A DNA stretch of 29,412 nt from contig JBILTF010000022.1 in assembly GCA_044371675.1 (NCBI GenBank), forward strand, positions 1 to 29,412. The letters run 5' to 3'. Both the position numbers and the translations under genes were made by a program. The notes beneath the pieces were generated by a model. The model saw only the letters and a list, made by a program, of their open reading frames with translations, ran no database searches and was not told where the DNA came from. The DNA comes from CAIZGX01 sp044371675 (GTDB lineage Bacteria > Bacteroidota > Bacteroidia > Flavobacteriales_D > Sanyastnellaceae). Numbering within the stretch: position 1 is the first letter of the stretch; each line of letters begins with the position of its first letter. Shown one piece after another: positions 1-6,998 of the stretch.

Positions 1-925
1 CTCCTTCCAATGTCAATACATTATCGAAACCTTTCAAATCATTGCTGAAGACGGAAAGATCATTTAAGACCAATTCCGTTGGCTTAAAATGAATATCCCA
101 TTTAACCTTATTGTTAAAGTCGCTCCAAGCCTCTTCGTTCGGGGCATAAATGCCTAAGTCTCCAACCAAATGCGTTTCACCCAAATCGGCATCAAGCTCT
201 GTGATTTGAATGGCGTTGCTTTCCATTCGAAAATGAGCATGTAGATTCTCCACATTCAATCCAGATCTTTCTTTGAACTTCAATGATTCAATGTTCGCCT
301 GAATGACCTCCCCTTTCATTTCGAAATTTTCAATTGCCGTTGAAAAATTAGAAATGGCAAGTTGTTCTTCGTGGAATGTACCTTCTTCTGCAAGGGGAAG
401 TGTATAATCGAAGTAGACGAATTTTCCATTTTCAATATTCAACTTCCCCACCCACATGCTGAAAGTGCTCGTGGTATCAACCGGTTCGTCGCTAGAAAAA
501 TAATCGGAAAGGAATTGATAATTCCAATCTGCTTCTCCGGCATAGCGCTTGAACTCTATGTTGGGTTCAAGCAGTGAAATACTCTGCGATTCGAACCGAG
601 AATAGCTTGAAGAAAAGGAATAAGTTGCCATGTGTAATTCCTTCGCGTAAAGTAAGGTATCACCCTTGTGGTCTTCAATATATAAACCATCTAAAACAAC
701 TCGCGCCCACAAGTCAATTCGAATGCGATTGATCTCAACTTTACGATTCCATTCTGAAGAAAGATAGGAAGCCAAACGATGTCCGCCCCATGTTTGAACC
801 GCATGTATTTGAAGTGATAAAATGACTACAATTAAAAACACTGGAATAGTTAAAAGCCAGAGAAATCTTCTCTTTCGCTTTTTCTTAGGTTGAATAACTA
901 TTTCCTCGGGCGTTTCCAATAGCAC
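1..925 (-). CDS. TamB-like (DUF490/AsmA-type) translocation and assembly protein, N-terminal part, cut by the left edge
   Basis: The reverse strand is open from about 925 to the window edge, giving roughly 308 residues of the start of a much larger protein. The N-terminus is short and basic (KKKRKRR), followed by one membrane helix at about residues 20-40. Then comes a repetitive beta-rich region with stretches such as LYIEDHKGDTLLYAKEL, which I recognise from Bacteroidota TamB homologues. That family forms a long hydrophobic groove from the inner to the outer membrane and is implicated in lipid transport or outer-membrane protein assembly. No in-frame ATG precedes the helix. The best start is GTG at 925 (TTG at 919 is an alternative), after a 37-nt gap from the upstream stop. 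It would be the last gene of the minus-strand run from ychF. The C-terminal DUF490 domain lies outside the window, so the family call rests on the N-terminus only. Confidence 0.7.
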   Translation of the reverse strand, partial: MLLETPEEIVIQPKKKRKRRFLWLLTIPVFLIVVILSLQIHAVQTWGGHRLASYLSSEWNRKVEINRIRIDLWARVVLDGLYIEDHKGDTLLYAKELHMATYSFSSSYSRFESQSISLLEPNIEFKRYAGEADWNYQFLSDYFSSDEPVDTTSTFSMWVGKLNIENGKFVYFDYTLPLAEEGTFHEEQLAISNFSTAIENFEMKGEVIQANIESLKFKERSGLNVENLHAHFRMESNAIQITELDADLGETHLVGDLGIYAPNEEAWSDFNNKVKWDIHFKPTELVLNDLSVFSNDLKGFDNVLTLEG

Positions 926-962
926 AAAAATAACCCTTGTAGAACGGATTTCCGAACAAATA

Positions 963-1379
963 TTACTTCTGTTGCAAAGAAGGGTTGTGCTGTCTTAACA
1001 CTTCAACAAAAACAGCTCTGTCTTGCGGACTAATAATCACTAAAATTCTACCGTTGTGATAAAGGGCCAAACGCTTCAATGAAGCGGCTGGAGAGCTAAT
1101 TGGATTACTTGTGTATTTGAAATGTGTGATGTCTGAAACATCTATTGTTGGAAAAGGAAAGATTCCACAAAACACCTTCAACTTTCCATCTGTAGTAATG
1201 GTGTAATGCGTATTGAAAACGATTGAGAGAATGAAGGCACTTAGAGGGACATACAACGCCAACATAATCAACGAATCTCGAACGGTTAAAAATCCTGTTA
1301 CCATGAAGATAGCCAGCACCGGTCCGAATATCCACCAACTGATTCCGCTTTTCATTCTGAAGTTCGCTCCTGGTATCAT
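963..1379 (-). CDS. Small membrane protein with bacterial PH domain (YyaB-like, bPH_4)
   Basis: This 138-residue protein has two closely spaced membrane helices (about residues 12-30 and 36-54), followed by a soluble part of about 80 residues. The soluble part contains the YyaB-like PH-domain pattern: a YTITTDGKLKV strand, a central DVSDI turn, and a C-terminal SLKRLALYHNGRILVIISP segment leading into a final helix. These proteins are usually called bPH_4 and have no established biochemical role; a membrane-associated scaffolding role is inference. It starts only 3 nt after the rhomboid stop, so the two are almost certainly co-transcribed and probably translationally coupled. The TamB-like gene follows 37 nt later. 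Confidence 0.65.
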   Translation of the reverse strand: MIPGANFRMKSGISWWIFGPVLAIFMVTGFLTVRDSLIMLALYVPLSAFILSIVFNTHYTITTDGKLKVFCGIFPFPTIDVSDITHFKYTSNPISSPAASLKRLALYHNGRILVIISPQDRAVFVEVLRQHNPSLQQK

Positions 1380-1382
1380 GAC

Positions 1383-1988
1383 TTAATGAACGATTGAATT
1401 AAAAACCACGACAAAGAAATCGAGGAATTCTTGCGGCTTCCACACCAATAAAAACGCAATACCAAAGGCAGCTCCCGCCAAATGCGCGTCGTGTGCTATG
1501 GCTGTATTCATTTTTTTATTCATGTAATATTCCAATCCGAAAAAGAGAATAATTGCCGCCCATCCTGGTAGTGGTAAAATGAAGAAAAACAATAACTCAG
1601 AAGTGGGGAACATGAACATGTAAAGCATCATGACAGCGCTTACCGCTCCAGAAGCACCAACACTTGTGTAGTACATATTGTCGCCGTGTTTCTTCAAGGC
1701 CGGTAAGGTTGCAAAAGCAGCAGCTCCCAGATATAATAAGGCAAAGAGAGCGGGTGGCATGTAATGCTCCACCGCTCTTCCAAAACTAAAAAGAGCAAAT
1801 AAATTGAAAAACAGATGGCCCATGTCTGCATGCACAAGTGTGTGCGACCAAATTCTATAAATCTCTTTGTTGTGCTTCACACGATAAGGTGAAAGAGACA
1901 ATTTCGACAAGAGTTCCGAATTCGAAAGCGCTTGCCAAGAGACTATGCCCGTTGCAAGACACAATAAAACAGTGAGTGAGATTTGCAT
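1383..1988 (-). CDS. Rhomboid family intramembrane serine protease
   Basis: A 201-residue six-helix membrane protein with a complete rhomboid core. The loop HADMGHLFFN (residues 53-62) supplies the conserved His and Asn that stabilise the oxyanion. GASG at 111-114 carries the catalytic Ser113, and AHDAHLAGAAFG carries the catalytic His169 in the last helix. Rhomboids cleave transmembrane substrates inside the bilayer; the substrate here cannot be told. Length matches the compact bacterial form without extra domains. It lies 8 nt after the lipoprotein gene and 3 nt before the PH-domain gene, in a tightly packed set downstream of ychF. I see no promoter inside the set. Confidence 0.9.
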   Translation of the reverse strand: MQISLTVLLCLATGIVSWQALSNSELLSKLSLSPYRVKHNKEIYRIWSHTLVHADMGHLFFNLFALFSFGRAVEHYMPPALFALLYLGAAAFATLPALKKHGDNMYYTSVGASGAVSAVMMLYMFMFPTSELLFFFILPLPGWAAIILFFGLEYYMNKKMNTAIAHDAHLAGAAFGIAFLLVWKPQEFLDFFVVVFNSIVH

Positions 1989-1996
1989 AAATAATT

Positions 1997-2428
1997 TTAA
2001 CTGGAATGGTCACTTACAATAACCCATCTTCCATTGATTCGTTTCCAAAGCAACGTAAAATGTCCGCTTAATGTATCTGCGCTTCGAAATAAATTCCAGC
2101 GCCCATCAACGTATGCGTTCTTTCCATTCAAGACTTCAATTCTAAGTTCATCGAATTTCAATGTCCCCATCTTTTCTTTTGAAGGATAAGCCCGTTGGTA
2201 TCTTTCCAACGAAGATTTCCAACCCAACGTAACACCATCTTTTCCTAAAAAACGAAGTGAATCACTTTCCCAATAGCCGTTCATGAATCCAACTAGATCG
2301 CCCATGTTCCAAGCCTTCTGTTGCGAATGCATGGTGTTGGTTATTTCTTGTTGAATAGAAGACACAGACGCGCATGCTTCCAAAAGAAGCACGGACACTG
2401 CAATTATTGTGATTTGAATTTTACACAT
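1997..2428 (-). CDS. Predicted lipoprotein with SnoaL/NTF2-like (DUF4440-type) fold
   Basis: With the ATG at 2428 this encodes 143 residues. A longer in-frame start exists deep inside ychF, but 2428 directly precedes a good lipoprotein signal: a hydrophobic segment ending LLLEAC, with the Cys at about residue 18. The mature part has the NTF2-like pattern: a first helix with WNMGDLVGFMNGYW, a segment with YQRAYPSKEKMGTL, and final strands ending in LLWKRINGRWVIVSDHSS. DUF4440 proteins of this kind are common in Bacteroidota and are mostly uncharacterised; a binding or scavenging role is inference. Its first 8 nt overlap the end of ychF, suggesting translational coupling. Confidence 0.65.
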   Translation of the reverse strand: MCKIQITIIAVSVLLLEACASVSSIQQEITNTMHSQQKAWNMGDLVGFMNGYWESDSLRFLGKDGVTLGWKSSLERYQRAYPSKEKMGTLKFDELRIEVLNGKNAYVDGRWNLFRSADTLSGHFTLLWKRINGRWVIVSDHSS

Positions 2429-3521
2429 TGAAACGGAAGTGCATGATGTCTCCGTCTTGCACCACATATTCCTTCCCTTCAACCGACATCTTACCGGCTT
2501 CTTTAACAGCTGCTTCAGATTTAAAGCTTAAGAAATCTGCCAACTTAATTACCTCAGCACGGATGAACCCTTTTTCGAAATCGGTGTGAATCACACCTGC
2601 TGCTTGCGGAGCGGTATATCCTTCATAGATGGTCCAAGCACGAACTTCCTTCACACCAGCAGTGAAATACGTTTTCAAATTCAACAAGCGGTATGCTGCT
2701 TTGATCAATTTCGAAACGCCTGGTTCATCAAGACCTAAATCTTGCAAGAACATTTGGCGTTCGTCGTATGTATCCAGAGAAGCAATATCTGCTTCAATTG
2801 CAGCTCCTATTACTAATACCTCTGCATTCTCATCCTTCACTCCTTCTCTTACTTGCTCAACATATGCGTTTCCGTTTACCACAGAACCTTCGTCTACGTT
2901 GCACAAATACAAAACAGGCTTCGCCGTTAGTAATTGTAATTCACGAAGAAGAATGATTTGCTCGTCGTTTTCGGGTTGCTCGGTACGCGCGCTCTTTCCT
3001 TGTTCTAAAGCAGCTTTCAAGCGCTCTAAGTAATCGAATTGTTTCTTAGCGGTTGAATCCCCTGCTTTCGCCGCGCGTTGAACTTTCGCAATACGCGCTT
3101 CAACTGCTTCCAAATCTTTCAATTGCAATTCAATGTCTATAATTTCTTTGTCGCGAAGCGGATTTACAGATCCGTCTACGTGAACCACATTCGGATCATC
3201 GAAACAACGCAAAACGTGAATGATAGCATCTGTTTCGCGAATGTTCGCTAAGAACTTATTTCCCAATCCTTCTCCTTTCGAAGCACCTTTAACCAAACCG
3301 GCAATGTCAACAATCTCAATAGTTGTAGGAACAATGCGTTCAGGAGTAATTAACTCTGCAATCTGCGTCATGCGCTCGTCTGGAACAGTAATCGTTCCCA
3401 CGTTTGGTTCAATGGTACAAAACGGAAAATTAGCTGCTTGAGCTTTCGCGTTCGACAAACAATTGAACAACGTTGACTTCCCAACATTTGGAAGACCTAC
3501 AATACCGCACTTTAACGCCAT
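2421..3521 (-). CDS. ychF: Redox-regulated ATPase YchF (OLA1/Obg-type P-loop protein)
   Basis: A 366-residue protein with every YchF hallmark. The Walker A is GLPNVGKST (residues 9-17), and the Walker B/switch region is DIAGLVKGASKGEGLGNKFL. The G4 position reads NVDE instead of NKxD, which is the change giving this family ATP rather than GTP preference. The C-terminal TGS domain begins near RAWTIYEGYTAPQAAGVIHTDFEKGF and the protein ends MHFRFNV. The start at 3521 (MALKCGIVG) is chosen over an in-frame codon at 3572 because it matches the family N-terminus and follows a good promoter. YchF binds ribosomes and takes part in stress responses. It is the first gene of the minus-strand run. Confidence 0.95.
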   Translation of the reverse strand: MALKCGIVGLPNVGKSTLFNCLSNAKAQAANFPFCTIEPNVGTITVPDERMTQIAELITPERIVPTTIEIVDIAGLVKGASKGEGLGNKFLANIRETDAIIHVLRCFDDPNVVHVDGSVNPLRDKEIIDIELQLKDLEAVEARIAKVQRAAKAGDSTAKKQFDYLERLKAALEQGKSARTEQPENDEQIILLRELQLLTAKPVLYLCNVDEGSVVNGNAYVEQVREGVKDENAEVLVIGAAIEADIASLDTYDERQMFLQDLGLDEPGVSKLIKAAYRLLNLKTYFTAGVKEVRAWTIYEGYTAPQAAGVIHTDFEKGFIRAEVIKLADFLSFKSEAAVKEAGKMSVEGKEYVVQDGDIMHFRFNV

Positions 3522-3539
3522 GATTTTTGAATTAGGCTG

Positions 3540-3573
3540 CAAAGATAAAGGCAAGTGTTCACTTTTCCACAAA
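3540..3573 (-). promoter_or_regulatory. Bacteroidota-type promoter for the ychF run
   Basis: Read on the minus strand there is TTTG (3573-3570), a 22-nt spacer, and a perfect TAnnTTTG element, TATCTTTG (3547-3540). This fits the known Bacteroidota -33/-7 consensus. The expected transcription start, about 7 nt further on, leaves a leader of only about 12 nt before the ychF ATG at 3521. Confidence 0.55.
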
Positions 3574-3609
3574 GAACAAACACATCCCTTTTCAACCTAA
3601 ATTAAAAAC

Positions 3610-3617
3610 TACTTTCG
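3610..3617 (+). promoter_or_regulatory. Possible -7 element for the transketolase genes
   Basis: TACTTTCG differs from TAnnTTTG at one base and ends 15 nt before the ATG at 3633. No TTG-type -33 element stands out at the proper distance. The same TTTCGCAAAA context recurs upstream of the hydrolase gene at 6167-6182. Confidence 0.3.
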
Positions 3618-3632
3618 CAAAAAAAATCTTCA

Positions 3633-4478
3633 ATGGTTTCTAATCAAGAACTTTCGCGAATAGCCTCTCAAGTGAGACGTGACATCGTGCGAATGGTCCA
3701 CGCTGTTAACAGCGGACACCCGGGAGGAAGTTTAGGCTGCACCGATTTCTTGGTGAGTCTTTATTTCCGTCACATGACAATTAACCCAACAAGCTGGAAC
3801 ATGAACGGCCAAGGTGAGGACCTCTTCTTCTTGAGCAACGGACATATCTCTCCCGTTTTCTATTCCGTATTGGCTCGTTCTGGATACTTCGATGTTGCTG
3901 AATTGGCAACGTTCAGAAAGATTAACACACGCCTACAAGGACACCCTACCACGCACGACAGCCTTCCTGGAGTGCGCATTGCTAGCGGTTCTCTTGGTCA
4001 AGGCATGAGCGCAGCTGCTGGCGCAGCGCAAGCCAAAAAATTAAACAACGATCCTAAACTTGTATTCACCCTTCACGGAGATGGAGAATTACAAGAAGGA
4101 CAAATTTGGGAAGCGGCTATGTACTGCGCGCATCACAAAATCGACAATATCATTAGCACAGTAGATGTAAACGGACAGCAAATCGATGGCCCAACAGAGG
4201 CGGTTATGTCTTTGGGAAATCTTCGTGCGAAATTCGAAGCCTTCGGTTGGAAAGTGTTGGAAACAAACGGACACGACCTAGAGCAACTCAACGCTACAAT
4301 TGATGAAGCGAAGAGTTTAACCGGAAACGGATATCCGATTATGATTCTCATGACAACTAGCATGGGTAAAGGTGTAGACTTCATGGAAGGCACCCACAAG
4401 TGGCATGGTGTTGCTCCGAACGATGAGCAATTGGCAAATGCATTGGGACAGTTAGAAGAAACATTAGGCGACTATTAA
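3633..4478 (+). CDS. Transketolase, N-terminal (thiamine diphosphate-binding) subunit
   Basis: A 281-residue protein matching the N-terminal half of transketolase. It has HPGGS at 29-33, the metal/ThDP-binding motif GDG (149-151) with a following DVNGQQIDG segment, and a substrate-loop sequence STSMGKG near residue 250. Transketolase moves two-carbon ketol units between sugar phosphates in the non-oxidative pentose phosphate pathway. Here the enzyme is split into two genes, a known arrangement in archaea and many Bacteroidota. The ATG at 3633 follows a possible short-leader promoter. The partner subunit starts 10 nt after the stop, so the two halves are made from one transcript. A split DXP synthase is less likely because the length and loops fit transketolase. 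Confidence 0.92.
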   Translation: MVSNQELSRIASQVRRDIVRMVHAVNSGHPGGSLGCTDFLVSLYFRHMTINPTSWNMNGQGEDLFFLSNGHISPVFYSVLARSGYFDVAELATFRKINTRLQGHPTTHDSLPGVRIASGSLGQGMSAAAGAAQAKKLNNDPKLVFTLHGDGELQEGQIWEAAMYCAHHKIDNIISTVDVNGQQIDGPTEAVMSLGNLRAKFEAFGWKVLETNGHDLEQLNATIDEAKSLTGNGYPIMILMTTSMGKGVDFMEGTHKWHGVAPNDEQLANALGQLEETLGDY

Positions 4479-4488
4479 TTTAAGAGAC

Positions 4489-5439
4489 ATGCTAGAATTC
4501 GATTTATCACCCGCAAACGACACTCGATCTGGCTTTGGTGCCGGACTTCATGAATTAGGTCAAAAAAATCCTAAAGTTGTGGCATTGTGTGCCGACTTAA
4601 TTGGCTCATTGAAAATGGACGCTTTCAAGAAAGATTTTCCTGAACGTTTTTTTCAAGTTGGAATTGCAGAAGCAAACATGATGGGTGTTGCTGCTGGAAT
4701 GACTATTGGCGGATACATTCCTTTCACAGGAACATTCGCGAACTTTTCTACCGGAAGAGTTTACGATCAGATTAGACAAAGCATTGCATACAGCGATAAA
4801 AACGTTAAAATTTGTGCATCGCACGCCGGACTAACCCTAGGTGAAGACGGTGCAACGCATCAGATTCTAGAAGATATTGGCATGATGAGTATGCTTCCGG
4901 GCATGACTGTTATTAATCCTTGCGATTACAATCAGACAAAAGCTGCCACCCTAGCTATCGCTGATCATCACGGTCCAGTTTATTTGCGCTTCGGCAGACC
5001 CAAGGTTACTAACTTCACTGCTGTTGATCAGAATTTCGAAATTGGAAAAGCGTGGCACATTCACGAAGGAAACGACGTGACCATTATTGCAACCGGACAT
5101 CTTGTTTGGGAAGCTGTTGAAGCAGCGCGTGAATTGGAAGCTGAAGGAATATCGGTTGACTTGATTAACATTCACACCATTAAGCCACTCGATGAAGAAG
5201 CAATCGTGCGCAGCGCAATGAAAACTGGGAAAGTGATTACTTGTGAGGAGCATATGATCAATGGCGGATTGGGAGGTTTGGTTGCACAAGTATTAGCGAA
5301 ACAAGCACCTTCTTTAATGGAATTCATTGGAGTGAACGACAGCTTCGGCGAAAGCGGAACGCCAGATCAGTTGATGGAGAAATACGGATTGAAGTCGAAG
5401 AATATTATCGCTGCTGCGAAGCGTTTGATGGAAGACTAA
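4489..5439 (+). CDS. Transketolase, C-terminal (pyrimidine-binding) subunit
   Basis: This 316-residue protein provides the second half of transketolase. Its Pyr domain includes GIAEANMMGVAAGMTIGG, GTFANFSTGRVYDQIRQS and ASHAGLTLGEDGATHQ; the Glu in GIAEAN is the residue that activates the thiamine cofactor. The C-terminal domain includes GHLVWEAVEAA, NIHTIKPLDEEA and GGLGGLVAQVL, typical of the family. It forms the active enzyme with the gene 10 nt upstream. No obvious terminator follows, only a weak hairpin at about 5453-5474. Confidence 0.93.
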   Translation: MLEFDLSPANDTRSGFGAGLHELGQKNPKVVALCADLIGSLKMDAFKKDFPERFFQVGIAEANMMGVAAGMTIGGYIPFTGTFANFSTGRVYDQIRQSIAYSDKNVKICASHAGLTLGEDGATHQILEDIGMMSMLPGMTVINPCDYNQTKAATLAIADHHGPVYLRFGRPKVTNFTAVDQNFEIGKAWHIHEGNDVTIIATGHLVWEAVEAARELEAEGISVDLINIHTIKPLDEEAIVRSAMKTGKVITCEEHMINGGLGGLVAQVLAKQAPSLMEFIGVNDSFGESGTPDQLMEKYGLKSKNIIAAAKRLMED

Positions 5440-5452
5440 GAACTTCGTAATT

Positions 5453-5474
5453 GGAAAATCGAAGATTTTATTCC
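5453..5474 (+). terminator. Weak hairpin after the transketolase genes
   Basis: GGAAAATC pairs imperfectly with GATTTTATTCC around a 3-nt loop. There is no U-tract afterwards, so a role in termination is doubtful. AACTTCGTAATT-like words occur on both sides of it (5441-5452 and about 5502-5519). Confidence 0.2.
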
Positions 5475-5526
5475 TACTACGTAATTCCTATTTCATAGTT
5501 GGAACTTCGTTTCGTAATTTATCAAA

Positions 5527-5991
5527 ATGAAAAAGATACTATCCACCTTACTTATACTGCTGATAGCTTTTGGGCTATTTGCGCAAACGAAAATCTATAG
5601 AGGGAATTCAACTAATTATTTCGATTGTCTATATACGTACAAAGAGGATAAAGTCTACAAAGGAAATTCTACAAGTTATTTCGAATGTGTACTCACTGTA
5701 TCTGGAAATAAAATTTACAGAGGAAATTCAACCAGTTACTTCGACTGCCTCTACATCATAGAAGATGGTAAAATTTATTTAGGAAATTCCACGTCGTATT
5801 TCGATTGCCTCTATACTCTTGAAGGTGGTAAGGTATACAAGGGAAATTCCACAAGCTATTTCGATTGTCTTACAAACATTGACAGATCGAAAGTCTATCG
5901 CGGCAATTCAACCAACTATTTCGATTGCATACTAACCGTCGACGGGCTAATACCCGATGCTCTTCTTGCAATCCTTACCGGCTCCTTCTAA
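5527..5991 (+). CDS. Secreted protein of six 20-residue repeats (possible beta-flower-type protein)
   Basis: A 154-residue protein with a signal peptide (MKKILSTLLILLIAFGLFAQ, cleavage after residue 20). Residues 22-141 form six consecutive repeats of exactly 20 residues on the pattern K-[IV]-Y-x-G-N-S-T-[SN]-Y-F-[DE]-C followed by seven variable residues. A short hydrophobic tail, PDALLAILTGSF, closes the protein. The fixed register with Tyr/Phe and one Cys per repeat suggests a closed beta-propeller-like or beta-flower fold. It recalls the '5-fold beta-flower' proteins of Bacteroidota, a comparison made from memory. No catalytic residues are apparent. The function is unknown; a periplasmic or surface binding role is a guess. 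It stands alone between the transketolase genes and a repeat-rich intergenic region. Confidence 0.75.
   Translation: MKKILSTLLILLIAFGLFAQTKIYRGNSTNYFDCLYTYKEDKVYKGNSTSYFECVLTVSGNKIYRGNSTSYFDCLYIIEDGKIYLGNSTSYFDCLYTLEGGKVYKGNSTSYFDCLTNIDRSKVYRGNSTNYFDCILTVDGLIPDALLAILTGSF
5590..5949 (+). repeat. Six in-frame 60-bp tandem repeats
   Basis: Six units of exactly 60 bp, without indels, encode the 20-residue repeats of the secreted protein. The core around GGAAATTC(A/T)AC and TA(C/T)TTCGA(T/C)TG is well kept at DNA level, while the linker third of each unit varies. Such arrays can gain or lose units by recombination. Confidence 0.85.
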
Positions 5992-6037
5992 TCTTACCCC
6001 CTCTTACCTTTTCTTAACCACTCTTCTCTTAACCTAA

Positions 6038-6057
6038 GGTCGAAAGATATTTCGACC
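6038..6057 (+). other. Perfect 8-bp inverted repeat with 4-nt loop
   Basis: GGTCGAAA (6038-6045), loop GATA, TTTCGACC (6050-6057). There is no U-tract after it. It sits between the repeat protein and the hydrolase gene and could be a terminator for the former, an operator or an RNA structure. A second feature of the same region (about 5992-6085) is a pyrimidine-rich strand with recurrent CTTAC/CTTAACC words. Confidence 0.45.
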
Positions 6058-6101
6058 CGATTGATCTTAACCTCATTTACCTTTTATATCATAATCGCGA
6101 A

Positions 6102-6140
6102 GCATTCGTTGAAAACATTCGTCGCAGACATTCGCCGCAG
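6102..6140 (+). repeat. Three 13-bp direct repeats upstream of the hydrolase gene
   Basis: GCATTCGTTGAAA, ACATTCGTCGCAG and ACATTCGCCGCAG lie end to end. The last two differ by a single base and the first shares the CATTCG core. They end 27 nt before the possible -7 element at 6167, a position where an activator could bind. Chance duplication is equally possible. Confidence 0.5.
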
Positions 6141-6166
6141 GCATCAGTGCTTCGCACATTTATACC

Positions 6167-6174
6167 TATTTTCG
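6167..6174 (+). promoter_or_regulatory. Possible -7 element for the hydrolase/ligase pair
   Basis: TATTTTCG differs by one base from TAnnTTTG and lies 14 nt before the chosen ATG at 6189. No -33 TTG is seen at the right spacing. It supports the later start codon over the in-frame one at 6147. Confidence 0.3.
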
Positions 6175-6188
6175 CAAAAAATAACCTG

Positions 6189-6926
6189 ATGAAAGAAGTG
6201 AACGAAACTAAAAGTCTAGTTTCAAAATTGGAAGTTGTCTCAAAGGTCAGGGCTATAAAACCAGCCGAATTGTTGCCAAGCGCACAGTCTAATTTAGATT
6301 CAGTCAGAGCGAAATTTCATCCAATATCCGATGAAACTATTCCATATCGTAATTTGAGAAGTGTTGAATCGAAGAAGAGAAGTCTTCATCGCATAATTAG
6401 AAAGCTAGACGTTAAAAATAGTATTCGCTATCAGCGAACTCCTGAAGACACCTATTGCAATGTATACTCATATGACTACTGTTATTTCGCGAAGGTTTAT
6501 CTTCCCACTGTATGGTGGACAGACGATTCGATAGAGAAGCTGCAGAGCGGTCAGGATGTTAAAGCAATTTTCAATAAAACTGTTGAGCCCATTTATTCAA
6601 GTGCCATTCACGATTGGTTTCAAGTATGGGGAGAAAGTTTTGGATGGGAAAGAATAAATTCACTTACTGAAATTCAAAGACGAGTAACTGAAGAAGGCGG
6701 AGTGGGAATGATTTGCGCAAAGAGAAAGACAGTGGGATTATCTGGACACATTGTTCCAATTGTTCCAGAAACAGAAAAGAAAAAAGCCTTTCGTGAAAAC
6801 GGAGAAGTGCTATACCCTTTGCAGTCGCAGGCAGGGAAGTTGAACTACAACTATTTTGCACGTAAAAGAAGAGACTGGTGGAACCACATTCGCTATTCGT
6901 CATTCGTGTTGTATTACCACGAATAA
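6189..6926 (+). CDS. NlpC/P60- or CHAP-like cysteine hydrolase (putative amidase/peptidase)
   Basis: With the ATG at 6189 this is a 245-residue protein with no signal peptide. The first 75 residues are charged and probably helical. The catalytic part begins with TYCNVYSYDYCY, where Cys90 followed by N-V is placed like the nucleophile of papain-like NlpC/P60 and CHAP amidases. YLPTVWW and a DWFQVWGESFGW segment follow, then a strand ending in SGHIVPIVPE whose His187 would be the catalytic base. Such enzymes cut amide bonds in peptidoglycan stems, or remove gamma-linked residues from peptide conjugates. The lack of a secretion signal argues for a cytoplasmic substrate or a non-classical effector. 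An in-frame start at 6147 is less likely given the possible -7 element at 6167. The amidoligase-like gene follows 72 nt downstream and is probably its functional partner. Family assignment is by motif only. Confidence 0.55.
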   Translation: MKEVNETKSLVSKLEVVSKVRAIKPAELLPSAQSNLDSVRAKFHPISDETIPYRNLRSVESKKRSLHRIIRKLDVKNSIRYQRTPEDTYCNVYSYDYCYFAKVYLPTVWWTDDSIEKLQSGQDVKAIFNKTVEPIYSSAIHDWFQVWGESFGWERINSLTEIQRRVTEEGGVGMICAKRKTVGLSGHIVPIVPETEKKKAFRENGEVLYPLQSQAGKLNYNYFARKRRDWWNHIRYSSFVLYYHE

Positions 6927-6998
6927 TGGCAGAACAATTCTCTTTACCCTTCCACAGAAATTTCAAGAATTTAAAAATATCAAAAAGATCAAATAAGA

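Noticed and set aside
1997..2482. Long version of the lipoprotein starting inside ychF
   Set aside because: The extra residues would precede and spoil a clear lipoprotein signal; the ATG at 2428 is a better start.
4133..4399. Open frames on the opposite strand of the transketolase, photolyase, GT2 and other genes
   Set aside because: They lie wholly within well-supported genes, show no recognisable protein features and vary in composition as expected for antisense shadows.
5590..5949. CRISPR-like array of regular repeats
   Set aside because: The 60-bp units are in frame, encode a repeated peptide after a signal sequence and have no unique spacers; no cas genes are present.
6147..6188. Upstream start for the cysteine hydrolase
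   Set aside because: The first 14 codons cover the possible -7 element, and the ATG at 6189 follows it at a suitable distance.
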